Assembly: GCA_037179515.1 (NCBI GenBank)
Contig: JAXCGZ010001906.1
Coordinates: forward strand, 1-64,000
From: Halocaridina rubra
Lineage: Eukaryota > Arthropoda > Malacostraca > Decapoda > Atyidae
Direction of reading: 5' to 3'
DNA: 64,000 bases
This document shows positions 13,202 to 28,819 of the stretch, piece after piece; the stretch's first letter is position 1, and each line of letters begins with the position of its first letter. The position numbers and the translations under genes were made by a program. The notes beneath the pieces are model-generated. The model was given only the letters and a program-made list of their open reading frames with translations, searched no databases and was not told where the DNA came from.

Positions 13202-13214
13202 TATATATATGTCT

Positions 13215-14112
13215 CACCTCTTGGAACAATGCAAGGATTGGTTCCGAGAAAGCACGTGTAGTTAAAATTCGCATAATGTAGCCAGTCATTTTCCATAAGA
13301 TACAATGATAACAGGCACAGGATACATTCCACAACCGTACATAAACACACTATGCCAGAGATATAAGATAAGTAAAACATATTTAATAAGTACAGTACAT
13401 ACAAATCGTGTACAGTATAAAAGATATACAGATTTACTGTACAGTAAAGAAATTACTGCACTCTACTATGCGGTGGGCAACAGGCATACACTGGGACGTG
13501 CGTGGTGGCGGTGAGCAAGTAACTAAAGCGGTGGGAGAAAAGGAGGAGGATGCAAGAGCATGAACCTCTATCTGCAAACGTAAATAAAGATAAAATAAAA
13601 AAAAAAAAATAACCAAAGCAAGAAAAAAAAAAAAATCATTATGCAATGCCTGAAAGTAAAACACATTCTACACACTCTACATACGGTGAGCAACAGGCAT
13701 GGGATGAGCATGGTGGTGATGAGCACTTGTACTCTCACCATGCTCATAAGAGGCCAACACTTGAAGTTTTACTTCAAGGTTTAATGTCTTTCTCACACTT
13801 TTGTGAGTAGAAGCACTTCCACAATCTTTTCTAGGGCAGTTACTGGCATACGATAGATACGTATATAAAAATTTGCTAAAAACACAAACCTTACACAAAA
13901 ACAGTTAAAACTAGCAATATATACACACAGTATGCTGGGTAGATACACTGAAGCACATGGCAGCATGGTGGGAAAGTGCCTACAAGGCGGTCGCTTATTT
14001 ACTAAATTTTCGTGAGCGTATTACTCGCGTATTTGTATTTTTTGACTATTAATTTTTTAGGCTTTATTCCAATTTCACATATTATAAATATGCATAAAAA
14101 GCGTGTTCACTG
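13215..14112 (-). mobile_element. Tigger-like element B1, decayed
   Basis: The left end CACCTCTTGGAACAATGCAA is a diverged match to the inverted right end of B0. The right part (about 13950-14075) is the inverse of the B0 left leader, including the GGCGGTCGCTTATTTACTAA block. A remnant of the transposase N-terminus and one 230-bp unit lie inside. The terminal bases at the right are decayed. Confidence 0.6.
13735..13835 (-). pseudogene. Tigger-like transposase N-terminal fragment
   Basis: On the minus strand: PRKDCGSASTHKSVRKTLNL, then EVKLQVLASYEHGESTS. This matches the start of the remnant at 1285-1400 and the first helix region of Tigger-type DNA-binding domains. The frame passes into unrelated low-complexity sequence after the first helix, so only about 35 residues are recognisable. 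Confidence 0.6.
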
Positions 14113-14120
14113 CATATATA

Positions 14121-14167
<47 letters not shown>

Positions 14168-14170
14168 ATA

Positions 14171-14258
<88 letters not shown>
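14113..14258. repeat. (TA)n microsatellite between B1 and B2
   Basis: TA tract with a few TAATA interruptions. Confidence 0.97.
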
Positions 14259-14261
<3 letters not shown>

Positions 14262-15290
14262 AAAGCAGAAAGACCTACAGTTATTTATATTAACATGCAA
14301 ATAGTGTAGAGTATAAAAGATATACAGATTTACTGTACAGTACACAATATAATGCACTCTATTATGCAGTAGGCAACAGGAATACACTGGGACGTTCATG
14401 GTGGCGGTGAACACAAGGATGCGGGAGAACGAAGCTCTATCTGAAAATGTGTTTGCTTTAGCACGCTTATTCCCTGGCAATATTATATGGCAAGTTTGTT
14501 TGCTGTTTTTTCTTCATGCTTTTTTTCCATTCTCTCCATAATATCCGATCACATTGAGCAGTAAAAGAGAAGGAGGATACGGGTGAATGAATCTCTATCT
14601 GCAAACGTTTTGCCGCCTCTGTATCAGCTGGTGCACTCTCACACACTATTTCCCTGATGATATTATATTGCAAGTTTGTTTGCAGTTTGTTCTTAATGCT
14701 CATCCACGTACTGTACTTAGCATTTTTCCATTCTCTACATAATATCCTATTGCATTAAGTGGTAGAAGAGGAGGAGGATGAGGGAGAATGAACCTCTATC
14801 TGCAAATGTTTTGCCACCTCCGTATCAGCTGATGTACCCTCGCATGCTATTTTATCGCAAGTTTGTTTGCTGTTTGTCCTTATAGTTTTTTTTCAATTCT
14901 CTTCATAATATCCAATTGCATTAAGCGGTAGAAGAGGAGGAGGATGCCAGAGAACGAACCTCTATCTGAAAAAGTTTTGCAAAACACCGTATCAGCTGAT
15001 GCACACTCGCAAACTATTACCCTGACGATATTATATCGAAGTATGTTTCCTGTTTGTTCTCAATGCTTTTTTTCCATTCTTTTCATAATATCCGATCGCA
15101 TTAAGCAGTAGAAGAGGAGGAGCATGGCGGAAAAATGCCTCCAAGCGGTCGATTATTTACTAAAATGAAAAAATTTTTTCAGAATTTTTTTGCATGGGCG
15201 TATTCGTGTATTTTGTATTTTTTTACTATTATTTTTAGAGGCGTTATTCCTATTTCGCGGATTATAAACACGTGTAAAAGGCATAGTAGG
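14259..15290 (-). mobile_element. Tigger-like element B2 with about four 180-bp internal repeats
   Basis: The left end is truncated against (TA)n; the sequence begins within the segment that in B3 starts near 17140. The right end (about 15130-15290) is the B-type leader ending GCATAGTAGG before TA. Between them are about four tandem copies of a unit of about 180 bp, containing GAACCTCTATCTGCAAACGT, CGTATCAGCTGATGCA and CATAATATCCGATCGCATTA blocks. Confidence 0.65.
14400..15120 (-). repeat. about 180-bp tandem repeats inside B2
   Basis: Four units. On the minus strand each includes CGATCGGATATTATG(G/A)AGAG, which corresponds to the RSDIM-type codons in the B0 transposase remnant. The array therefore probably amplified a piece that includes transposase coding sequence. 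The homologous array in B3 spans about 17290-17880. Confidence 0.7.
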
Positions 15291-15308
15291 TATATATGTA
15301 TATATATA

Positions 15309-15402
<94 letters not shown>
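15291..15402. repeat. (TA)n microsatellite between B2 and T5
   Basis: TA tract with one early TATATTATA interruption. Confidence 0.97.
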
Positions 15403-15405
<3 letters not shown>

Positions 15406-15407
15406 CA

Positions 15408-16852
15408 CAGTGTTACCCCGGTTATTCGCGTTTCTTGGTTCGCGTTCTCACTCTATCGCGTTATTTTTTGGGATAAATTCTTATTTTATTTTATGGGTAT
15501 ACGCAAAAATATTAAAATATTGAAAAAAAAAAAAATTCAGTATTTTCATTTTTTTTATTGGAAATGTAAATTTACGTTGCTTGCTATTATTTATAATGTA
15601 AAGGGTGTTTTTTAACAGTTCAGGGAGGGTTTATACAGTTTGTAAACGAAAAAATAATTGTAAATGAGTATGTGTGTCACGTCATCATCACCTCATTCAC
15701 CGTAATTTTATCTATCACTTTCATAAAAATTTACGTTGCTTGCTGTTATTTATAATGTAAAGGGTGTTTTTGTAACAGTGCAGGGAGGGTTTATACAGTT
15801 CGTAATCGAAAAAATAATTGTAAATGAGTATGTGTGTCACATCATCATCACCTCATTCACCGTAATTTTATCTATCACTTTTATAAAAATTTACGTTGCT
15901 TGCTGTTATTTATAATGTAAAGGGTGTTTTTTTAACAGTGCAGGGAGGGTTTATACAGTACGTAAACGAAAAAATAATTGTAAATGAGTATGCATGTCAC
16001 GTCATCATCACATCATTCACCGTAATTTTATCTATCACTTTCATAAAAATTTACATTACTTGCTGTTATTTATATTGCAAAGGGTGTTTTTTTAACAGTT
16101 CAGGGAGGGTTTATACAGTACGTAAACGAAAAAATAATTGTAAAGGAGTATGTATGTCACGTCATCATCACCTCATTCACTGTAATTTTATCTATCACTT
16201 TCATAAAAATTTACGTTGCTTGCTGTTATTTATAATGTAAAGGGTGTTTTTTTAACAGTGCAGGGAAGGTTTATACAGTACATAAAGTATGTATGTCATG
16301 TCATCATCACCTCATTCACCGTAATTTTATCTATCACTTTCATAAAAATTTACGTTGCTTGCTGTTATTTATAATGTAAAGGGTGTTTTTTTAACAGTGC
16401 AGGGAGGGTTTATACAGTACGTAAACGAAAAACATAATTGTAAATGAGTATGTATGTCACGTCATCATCACATTCACGGTAAGTTTTCCTATCACTTTCA
16501 TAAAAATTTACGTTTCTTGCTGTTATCTATAATGTTAAGGGTGTTTTTTTTAACAGTGCAGGGAGGGTTTATACAGTACGTAAACAAAAAAATAATTGTA
16601 AATGAGTATGCATGTCACATCATCATCACATTCACGGTAAGATTTTCTATCACTTTCATATAAATTTACGCTTGCATGCTGTTATCTATGAAGTAAAGGG
16701 TGGTAAGTTAACAGTACAGGGACAGTTTATACAGTGTAAACGTAAAAATATATTAAAATATCTAAGTACATATAGGCTGATCCTACATGGCGGATTTCCT
16801 GGTTCGCGCCGGGTCCCGGAACCGAACTACCGCGATAAGTGAGGCAACACTG
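15408..16852 (-). mobile_element. Tigger-like MITE T5 with eight internal 160-bp repeats
   Basis: The left end CAGTGTTACCCCGGTTATTC is Y type; the right end GCGATAAGTGAGGCAACACT plus G is X type. At 1,445 bp it is close in size to T3 and has the same repeat architecture in reverse. The inverted marker GGGTTTATACAG recurs near 15626, 15788, 15948, 16110, 16268, 16408, 16567 and 16725. No transposase frame is present. Confidence 0.8.
15600..16740 (-). repeat. 160-bp tandem repeat array inside T5
   Basis: Eight units of the same repeat as in T3, inverted. Period is close to 160 bp, with one unit shortened by about 20 bp near 16270. Confidence 0.88.
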
Positions 16853-18774
<1,922 letters not shown>

Positions 18775-20806
18775 GAAAATTGCCCTCAACAATAAAGGCT
18801 CAGGCACGAAGAAAACATAAAGGCAAACAAGGAGCATATGATTAAGGACAAGGCAGAGTCTAGGTAATGATGCACAATAGGATAGGGACAGGCTGAAAGA
18901 ATAGTCGAAGTACTGTACTCGGAACCTAGAGATATGGCAGGATAAGGCCCCAAGATGATGACAGATTCATTTTTTGAAGGAAGATAGTTATATGAATTGG
19001 AAAAGACAGAAAGGGGAGCAGAGTTCCAGTGTCTGGAATTGGATGGGAAGAAGCAGTTGCTACACCGACCAATCCGTTACCTACAAACTGCTTGGCACGA
19101 GTTATGTGGCCTCGGCAGTGGTGGAGGGATGCATCTTACCAACTCATCAGAGCAGCTATGGAAGTAGTAGTGACAGAAAAGAGACAGGGATGATACCTTA
19201 CAGAAAAGAGAAAGAGAATTCAGACTAGAAATAAGAGAAGGGTCATTAATGAGTCTGACTGACATAGATTCAGCTCTATCAATGAGATAAATACATGAAA
19301 GAGCATCCCAGATGTGTGATCAGTATTTTAAGCAGGGACGGATAAGACCTTTATAGATTTTAAGTAACTGAAAAGAGGAAAAGTAAGGATGAAAACTAAA
19401 TAGAACCCCCAATTATTTGGATGTAGATTTAGAAATTTGGATTATGTGATTCCTCCAAGACAAGTTTGAGACTATCGTGATTCCTAATATATTAACACAA
19501 TTACGAGGATAAATTTTGCTATTTTCAAAAACAATTGGGGTATCAGGTGGAGAAGATAAAGAGATAGCAAGAAACTGGGTCTTGGTGGCATTAAATTTAA
19601 CTAAATTTTGTGTGCCCCACTCAGATACCCTCTGCTGTTTGAAGTTCAGAGAAGAAGAAAGAGTGATACGAGTAGCAAATTAAGGTTGTGAACAAAAGGC
19701 AGAGGAAAAATGCAGGATAGCATCATCCGCAAAGGTGTGAAGAAGAGAGGAGGATGGGGACTGAAGCAGATCGCTGATGAAGAGAAGGAACAGAGTAAAT
19801 GAAACACCATTGGTACCAAGGAATGGGCTAGATGTTGCACTGTCAACAACCACAGATATAAAATGGTCAGAAAGAAAACTAGAAATCAGAGAGCAGAGAG
19901 AAGGGGTAAATTCATAAGCATGGAGTTTGGCTAACAGAGCCCTGTGACAGACTCTGTTAAAAGCCAAAGAGGTATCAAGGGCAACAACGAAGGATTCCCC
20001 ATAGTTCCTCAGAAAAGATGACACATGAGTAACATAGGACACGAGGTAACCAGTAGATCTTGCCTTTTGGTGATCGGGAACAAGAGTTAGATTAAAAACG
20101 TTTCAAGAAATGAGAATTGAGCAAAGTCTTGAAAACTCTAACGATAGATGATGTTAGAGCAATAGGTTGGAAATTTGAAGGAATAGAGCAGTCACCCTTC
20201 TTAGGAACAGGTTGCACTAGAGCATGCTTTCAAGAAGCAGTCACCCTTCTTAGGAACAGGTTGCACTAGAGCATGCTTTCAAGATGAAGGATTGATACTG
20301 GTTGAGAAAATGATGCAATAAGGAGGGCAAAGCACAGGAGCCAATTCATCTGCAAACTCCTAAGGGAAATTCGCAGGAATACCATCAGGACCGGATGCCT
20401 TGTTCTTCTTTAGCGAGCAAAGAACCTTGTGAACTATGCATGAAGAAAATATAAGGGAGGGCATAACAGGTGTGCTAGAATTGTTTAAAGAAGAAAAATG
20501 AGAGCCAAAGAGAGTGGCTTTGTCAGAGGGAAAGCAATCTGTAGACCCATCGCAACAAATGAGAGGGGGAAAGCTTGAGTTACATAAGTTTTTGGTTAAG
20601 GACAAGAAACATTTATAAGTGGGAGAGGAGGTAAGGTCATCAACTTTCCTTCTTATAAGGAATGCATTACACCTTCGAATCTGAGCAGTACAGTGATTCC
20701 TAGCTGTAATAAAAGTGGAGCGAGTTAAATCAGCAGGAGGCTTGGTATGATCAGTGACCGATCCCGCGCCTAAATAGCCATGGAGCTGGCCCGTTAAACC
20801 CAACAA
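18775..20806 (-). mobile_element. Degraded jockey-like LINE A copy, 5' truncated
   Basis: The 3' end (18781-18820) matches the LINE A terminus with its CAACAA/CAATAAAGGC-like block. The coding part is collinear with LINE A from the linker after the endonuclease to the C-terminus. The 5' break is at about 20800, inside the linker. It differs from the copies at 55000 and 59124 by many substitutions and indels, so it is older. Confidence 0.8.
18942..20806 (-). pseudogene. LINE A reverse transcriptase, broken
   Basis: Recognisable pieces in order on the minus strand: CTAQIRRCNAFLIRRKVDDL (linker), NKASGPDGIPANF (RT fingers), VALDTSLAFNRVCHRALLAK (the AFDRV palm block, altered), FADDAILHFSSAF (the FADD catalytic box) and a C-terminal tail. 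Multiple frameshifts and stops separate them, and a 49-bp tandem duplication lies at 20187-20284. The usual first palm aspartate is still readable in LDTSLAF. Not functional. Confidence 0.75.
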
Positions 20807-20850
20807 GTTTTAAATGAAACTACAAAACAATGCAATAATATCTGAAACTA

Positions 20851-21109
20851 AGGTAAAGGTCCAGTATAACTCAGGCACCTTAATTCTACCCTCCTCAGTA
20901 AGGTAAAGTTCTTCACATTGACATATATGTATAGAGTATCGGGGGGGGTTAAGACTTTTCCCCCAGTTAGGAGATTAAGTTAGGCGATGGAGTTATACTG
21001 AACCTTTACCTAGCATTTAATGAAATCTATACTGATCCCCAATGCGATGTAACTTTACCTTATTGAGGAGGGTAGAATTAAGGCGCCGGAGTTATACTGG
21101 ATCTTTACC
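20851..21109. mobile_element. 259-bp MITE with about 60-bp terminal inverted repeats
   Basis: The left terminus AGGTAAAGGTCCAGTATAAC, continuing to AAGGTAAAGTT, is the inverse of the right terminus (21045-21109). The sequence GAAACTA occurs immediately outside both ends (20844-20850 and 21110-21116) and is a likely 7-bp target duplication. An extra end-like block (about 20980-21008) inside suggests a nested or rearranged terminus. No coding capacity. The superfamily is not clear from the ends. Confidence 0.75.
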
Positions 21110-21240
21110 GAAACTATTATTCACTTCTTAATTGGGAGTGAACCAATTTACCAAGCAAGTTAACTAATCTAATACAATGAATTTCATCATGAATTATTTT
21201 CCTAATAGGGGACATGATAGAAAGCAGGTACCAGTATTAA

Positions 21241-23743
21241 GAGGGTGTTTACCGTCACCCTAAAGCACCTACCAGTTCATTCAATCATCTACTAGAAACA
21301 TTCAGAAATATCTGTGTGCGTCATAAACCCATATACATACTTGGTGATTTTAATGATGACTTGCTCTCAGCAGATAACAAAATGAAAAGGGTGATCAACA
21401 CTGTGAAGTTAACACAAATAGTGACAAAACCGACCCGCATAACCCCCAATTCTAGGACTCTTATAGATCTGATAATAACAAATAAAGTGGAAAGTATACT
21501 CTATTGGGACGTAGTTCCCTGCCCAATTGCAGACCACGAGCTGAACATTGCTATGCTAAACATAAACAAGCCGAAAAGGAAGCCTCTCCTCAAGACATTC
21601 CGGTGTCTAAATAATTACTCCCCTGATATCTTTAGTGAAACATTAATCAACAACACAAATGCACTTAATAGAATTAAATACACAGATAACGTCGATTTGC
21701 AGGTTGAGATTTTAACAAAAGTCTTCCTTGAATGCTTAGATAGTTGTGCACCCATTGTAACAAGAAAAATAACCCGCCCCTCAGCCCCCTGGCTAACTAA
21801 TGACATCAAAGAGGCAATGCAAATCAGAAATCAAATACAAAAAGAGCTAAAAATGAATAGATATGATATGACTCTCCGAGAACGTTATAAAACAGAAAAG
21901 AAACGTGTCAGATCTCTCATCAGTGTAAGTAAAAAAGACTTTTACAAAAAACAATTTAATGACTCTAGACATGATACAGCAGCAACATGGAAAGAGATAA
22001 GAAGCATGATACCAAATGAAAAGAGTACCTCAGTGTTATGAAAATATTACGGAGTTGAAAGACAAAGCAGAAAACTTTAATAACTATTTTGCTAACGTTG
22101 GCAAAAATACATATGAAAAAACTCAAGAAAACATCAACTCAGTGAATATGAGTAATTGCTTAAATGACAATTCTTCCAATGAAAACACAAGAGAGTACTT
22201 CAAGATTATTCCTATCGATTGTGCTACCCTAATTCTTACCATAAAGAGCCTAAGAAACTCTGGCTCTTATGGTTCAGATGGTATACCATTTCAGTTCATC
22301 AAAGATGCTCTACCCGTGATTGCATCCTACATTCTAACTATTATGAACACTTCCATTGTTACTAAAAAGTTTCCTGACTCTTGGAAAATATCACATGTAA
22401 TACCTCTGCATAAAAAGGGGGAGAGAGAAGATGTGACAAACTATCGTCCCATTTCCCTCCTACCCATTTTCTCTAAAATATTAGAAAAAATTGTTGCATG
22501 CCAACTTATGTCATATTTAGAATCAAATAGAATAATAAGTATTAACCAGCATGGTTTCAGACCGAAACTTTCGACGGAAACTGCACTGCTTAAAGTTACG
22601 AATAGTATATATAATAATATAGATATGAAAAACATATCTCTTCTCGTATTATTAGACTTATCAAAAGCCTTCGACAGTGTAAACCATGAAATTCTTTTAA
22701 GTAAATGTATTAACTTAAATACTGATCCAAGCTGGTTTAGCGAGTATCTATCTAATCGTAAACAGTCCATACGTCTTAACAACATTATCTCTGTGCCAAA
22801 AAATTTATCATTTGGTGTTCCACAGAGATCAGTACTTGGTCCTATCCTCTTCTCCATTTACGTAAATGATCTATCTTCTTTCATTTCTGACTTTCTAGTC
22901 GTACAATATGCAGATGACACTCAACTACTCCTTAGTGGTGATATTAATAATCTCCCAGAGCTAACTTTAAGAGCAGAAAACACTCTGTCAAAAATTAAAA
23001 TCTATTTCCAAGAAATTGGGCTGTTAATTAACGAAAGTAAAACACAGTGCATATTTATTGGTTCAAGGTTCCACATAGCACAAATTCCAGAAAACACAAC
23101 AATTAATTTTTGCGACAATATTATCACACCTAGCAAAACAGTCAAAAACCTAGGAATTCACTTTGATAACCACATGTTGTTTGATTCCCACATAGATAAA
23201 GTATGCAAAAAGGTTACAGGAACATTAATGTACTTATCACGTATAAAAGACAATTTTGAGACTACCACTCGAATAACTGTTGTTGAATCTCTAGCCCTAA
23301 GTCACATTAATTACTGCACAACTGTTTGAAGAGCTACCACTAAGACTCAGATAAATAGAATACAGAAGCTTATTAATTTTGCAGCTCGAGTTGCCCTGGG
23401 AGGAATAAGAAAATATGACCACATCACACCAGCTCTCAATAAACTTGGGTGGCTGCGGGCAGAAAATAAGGTCGCTTATGCTATTTATGTTTTTGTATTC
23501 AAAATTTTGGACCATCATTATCCTAGCTGGCTATTTGATTTAAAAACAGTCAGGGATATAAGGGGAACCAACACAAGACAGAGCAGTGAGCTTTTTATTC
23601 ACAGAACAAACACAGAAGCAGGTTCAAAGATGATCACTATCAAAGAGCCAACACTCTGGAATAATATTCCAGAGCATCTTAAAAATGCATCCTCTTTCAC
23701 AGTTTTCAAAGGCAAACTATATAGTTTTCTTTTGAACAAATAG
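21241..23743 (+). pseudogene. LINE C endonuclease-reverse transcriptase, broken
   Basis: Endonuclease remnants include VYRHP, ILGDFNDDL, TLIDLIITN and ADHELN; the ADH differs from the usual SDH. Reverse transcriptase blocks follow: GSDGIPFQFIK, ISHVIPLHKKG, NYRPISLLP, QHGFRPKLSTETAL, DLSKAFDSVNH and the catalytic box QYADDTQLL. GVPQRS replaces the usual GVPQGS. Two lesions break the frame: a frameshift near 22016-22041 and an in-frame TGA at 23327-23329 where relatives usually have tryptophan. After that stop the frame stays open to 23743 and ends with PTLWNNIPEHLK and the basic tail. The two YADD aspartates are intact, but the protein lacks the front of the endonuclease. Confidence 0.88.
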
Positions 23744-24037
23744 TTGCTGCTCATTAAGAACTAATTATTCTCATTGTAAGGAAACAAATATGGAAATGAT
23801 GCCGATAATAACGATCCTGTATCTAGTGGCATACTTAATACTTTATTATTAACATTATTGTAACATTTTTATTACAGCATTATTATTTTCTATGAAAGCT
23901 ACATTTAATTTAACTATCTGTCTAACCCTCTTATTTGTTAGTTTAATTACATGTCTACTTATAAGTTACTATTAATGTTGAATAACCATTGTACAAAATG
24001 GAAATAAATGTTTTTGTTTGTTTTGTTTGTTTGTTTG
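21241..24037 (+). mobile_element. LINE C (CR1/L2-like), 5' truncated
   Basis: Begins abruptly inside the endonuclease domain at a VYRHP motif and runs through the reverse transcriptase to a 3' UTR ending ATGGAAATAAATG followed by a TTTG-rich repeat tail. There is no poly(A). Another copy of its 3' UTR lies inverted at 25408-25725, confirming the boundary. The 3' terminus resembles that of the SINE in this window. Confidence 0.85.
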
Positions 24038-24039
24038 CC

Positions 24040-24254
24040 TGTATACAAGAGTAATATTGTATATTACATTACATTTGTGCACATTAATCTTGATAATAGT
24101 TTGTTAGGTTAAGTTAGATTTTAACTGGATTCAAGTTTTCCTCTATGTGGTTTTGGTTATTCGTTTCATTAAAAATGTCACTCTAAAAAAAATCGATTTT
24201 CATGATTATCGATTTTTTTAGAGTTAGGTTAGGTTAGGTTGGTACAAATATGCC
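24040..24254. other. No recognised feature
   Basis: AT-rich sequence with a short near-palindrome around AAAATCGATTTTCATGATTA (about 24188-24220) and GGTTA repeats at 24224-24241. Confidence 0.4.
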
Positions 24255-24436
<182 letters not shown>

Positions 24437-25407
24437 TCAAAGTTCAAAAACGGTGTACCTGTGCAATAAGTCTATAAGATTTTACCCTCTCAATGACTAT
24501 TATATGAAAAATATCTTACCTTCCATTATAGTAATTTTTCCAGAAGTACAAAATGTTATCTTTTGACAACGAATTCTATGTATGCTAGTGATCGCGTTTG
24601 CCCGCAGCGAACCCTTCAATCATAAAAAAAAAAAAAAAAACTCGTTGCCAGACACTTAGTAATATTTATTATTTTCCAAAAATCTAACTCTAAGCTAAGC
24701 CTTTAATAACATATTAAATAACAATTTAATACTGAGGGAAGATCAAATAATATTATAAACGAACTGAATCAAGAAATACAAACAAAATATCTTTAAATAC
24801 GCTTTATGAACTGCTATCAGATAATACCACCTTTGGCAGTCACAGTCGTTAGATAATATTCACAAAATAGTTTTAAATAAACTGCCCTGTGATATTTCAT
24901 AGTATCTGAGACTACGAAGTCTTTCGCTGCACCATAAGGAACTTCATGGATATCACGATGAATTCATAAAATGTATCAGATAAACCAGTGTTAAAGAAAA
25001 CGGCCGGAGAACACTACGTACAATACCACCATAGCAACTCCCACACACTATCTGAGAGAGAGAGAGAGAGAGAGAGCGGGGGGAGACCCAGGAAATGTTG
25101 CCACATACAACAGTTTTCTCTATATTGAACACAATTCGTTATAAAAGCCCTTGTAATATGTCTTCTGTACCGATAGCATTATGGATATAAGATGGGTCGC
25201 AAAGCCCTTTTTCTAATATTTTCCCATTTCAATTTACTGATCTGTGCAAATGTCGTAAGAAAATAAATATGCCCATACTTAGTCATCGTGAATTGTAAAC
25301 CTTAGATTTAATAAAATGAGGTACAAGAGAGAGAGAGAGAGAGAGAGAGAGCTAATGGTCACTGACCATAGGCGGCTAACCGCATATTCTCTACTAACAC
25401 TTTCCGA
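24437..25407. other. No coding feature; short (GA)n tracts
   Basis: AT-rich sequence with an A17 run near 24626 and short GA tracts at about 25053-25076 and 25327-25350. I see no gene or known repeat family. Confidence 0.45.
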
Positions 25408-25725
25408 AGACAAACAAACAAACATTTATTTCCATTTCTCCATTGGCTATTTGTTTACAAAACTAAGAGTGCTCTTATAAGTAGACATGCAATTGAACCA
25501 ATAAGTTAGAGGGTAATACATAGTGTGAAAATAAATATAGCTTTCCTAGTATATGAAGATTACCTTGAATTAACAGATACGTATAAAAATTATAATAATA
25601 ATCATACTGTAATAAATATGTTAGCAAAAATGTCAATAATAAAGTAGTAAAAATAATACTCGATCCATGATCGTTATTATCAGCATCATCACCTTATCCT
25701 TATTCCTTACAATAAGAATGATTAG
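25408..25725 (-). mobile_element. LINE C 3' UTR fragment
   Basis: Inverted match to 23750-24030: it starts with the CAAACAAACAAACATTTATT tail and includes ATAAGTAGACATGCAATT, matching the ATTACATGTCTACTTATAAG block of LINE C. No coding sequence remains, so this is a heavily 5'-truncated insertion. Confidence 0.8.
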
Positions 25726-25758
25726 TTCTAAACTTATAGATCAAAGAAGGCGATATCA

Positions 25759-25876
<118 letters not shown>

Positions 25877-25937
25877 GTACTTTTAGCGATATCTGCCACT
25901 CTCCTACTTCAGTGCTACCATAACAGTTTATGATTAG

Positions 25938-27354
<1,417 letters not shown>

Positions 27355-27400
27355 AATCCTGGGGCCCTCCAAAAACGGAAAAATGAGGAGTCTCCCCATC
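27355..27400 (-). other. BEL copy 1 polypurine tract region
   Basis: On the minus strand a purine-rich GGAGGGCCCCAGGA abuts the 3' LTR, the expected place for the plus-strand primer. Confidence 0.6.
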
Positions 27401-27404
27401 AGTA

Positions 27405-28800
27405 CTACAATTTATCATCTTTGATTAAGCTTTCCCACAATTCTTCAACCCTTTGGGCAGCTTGACGTTCAGATCTTTCATAATTTGATGATTCCTCTTT
27501 GTATACTTCTGACAACAGATATTCCCATGAGAGCTCTTCAGACCAAGCTCTCTGAATAAGAATTTTTCCTTTTCTTAGTAAGGGTGATATTAGACCTAAG
27601 GGGTCCAAAAATATACCCACCAGTGACAGAAGTTTATGTTTGGTCAACACATCTTCTCTAGCCTTCAGACTTTTCATAGACAACTTGTCTGTATTAACAT
27701 TCCAGATTAAACTAAAGATTGTTTCTTTAGGAGATCTAGAGTTTTCAGAAAGGTGCTGCTCCAGTACCGTTTGAAGTCTTGCATTGTTGGAATTCAATGC
27801 TTGCAGTGATATTTTGGCCTTTTCCCACTCTACATCTGCAGTATTGCATATATCAAACTGTTTCACTTCACTGGTACAAGCATCCAACAAATTACCCACA
27901 TGAACATTCTCCAATATTTCCTCCAACTGTTCTATTAGAGACTTCATTTGTCCAAAGGCACTCTGAAAATTGTGTGGGAGAGGAGTGAGCATAGGTTTCC
28001 AGGGAACAGAATCTATAAAACTTCTAAGTGTAGATTTATCTTTGAAATGCACTTCTTGCTTTACTCCAATACTCTCTGGCTCCCACAACTTATTAACAGG
28101 CTCTGTGTCCTTCTCAATCAACAACTTATTACCAGGCTCTACGGCCTCTTCAATCAACAACTTATTAACAGGCTCTATGGCCTCTTCACTTAACAACTTA
28201 TTAACTGGCTTTATGGCCTCATCAATCAACTCTTGTGTTGTAGTAGGCAATAACTGTATTCCTACTCGCATAACAAGTTGATTTTGTACACTACTGGATC
28301 CATGTTGAGAATCACGAGGAATATGGCCATACAACATGACACCACCTGGTGTTTCCATCAAAGTATACACATCCCACTTGTTAATATCACTAACAAACTG
28401 ACTAAAATGTAAGGCACCAATAACAATGCCAAATGTTGTCAAGTACATCACTATCAATATCTTCATCGGCCAACTTGTGACCATTAGACTTTAACACATT
28501 TGCAGCCTTTGCTAGTCCTGAAGTGTGGATGCTAATTACCATGGCATCAACTACGAGTAATTTAACTCTGGCTCTTCTTTTCCACAATTTGATAACTACA
28601 TTTACAACAGGAAAACTTCCTTTCTTCGTCTCAGAATGAAATGCATCAATACCAAGAGACATTGCATCTACTGGGCTTAATTTAAGCCTTTCAGCTAATT
28701 CCCTAGTTATAAAGGAAACTGGGAACCTGTATCAAAGAATAACCTAGTATTTACCCAAAGATTTAACTTTGAGCTGCTTATTTTTCCACTTGCAGTAGGC
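27405..28800 (-). pseudogene. BEL copy 1 protease/A17 polyprotein, RT core missing
   Basis: The DUF1758-type aspartic protease is fragmented: LAERLKLSPVDAMSLGIDAF and GKRRAR-like segments can be read, but frameshifts near 28720 and 28430 separate the active-site part from the rest. The remaining frame (28484-27405) has WDVYTLMETPGGVMLYGHIP, a stretch with repeats of the EPVNKLL type, and VPWKPMLTPLPHNF, which corresponds to the start of the RT region. It then jumps to AKISLQALNSNNARLQ (thumb-like) and FLDPLGLISPLLRKGKILIQ, the Peptidase_A17 signature region. No YVDD box or catalytic RT palm lies between. The frame ends with a stop at 27405, just before the purine tract. Confidence 0.82.
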
Positions 28801-28819
28801 AGAGCACATGAAGGTAAAC

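Noticed and set aside
16454..16663. Short conserved peptides with MSRHHH starts at several places
   Set aside because: They are shadows of the 160-bp repeat; phase and stops vary between units.
27779..28281. Plus-strand frames opposite the BEL protease region
   Set aside because: Antisense shadows of the EPVNKLL repeats and the A17 region on the minus strand.
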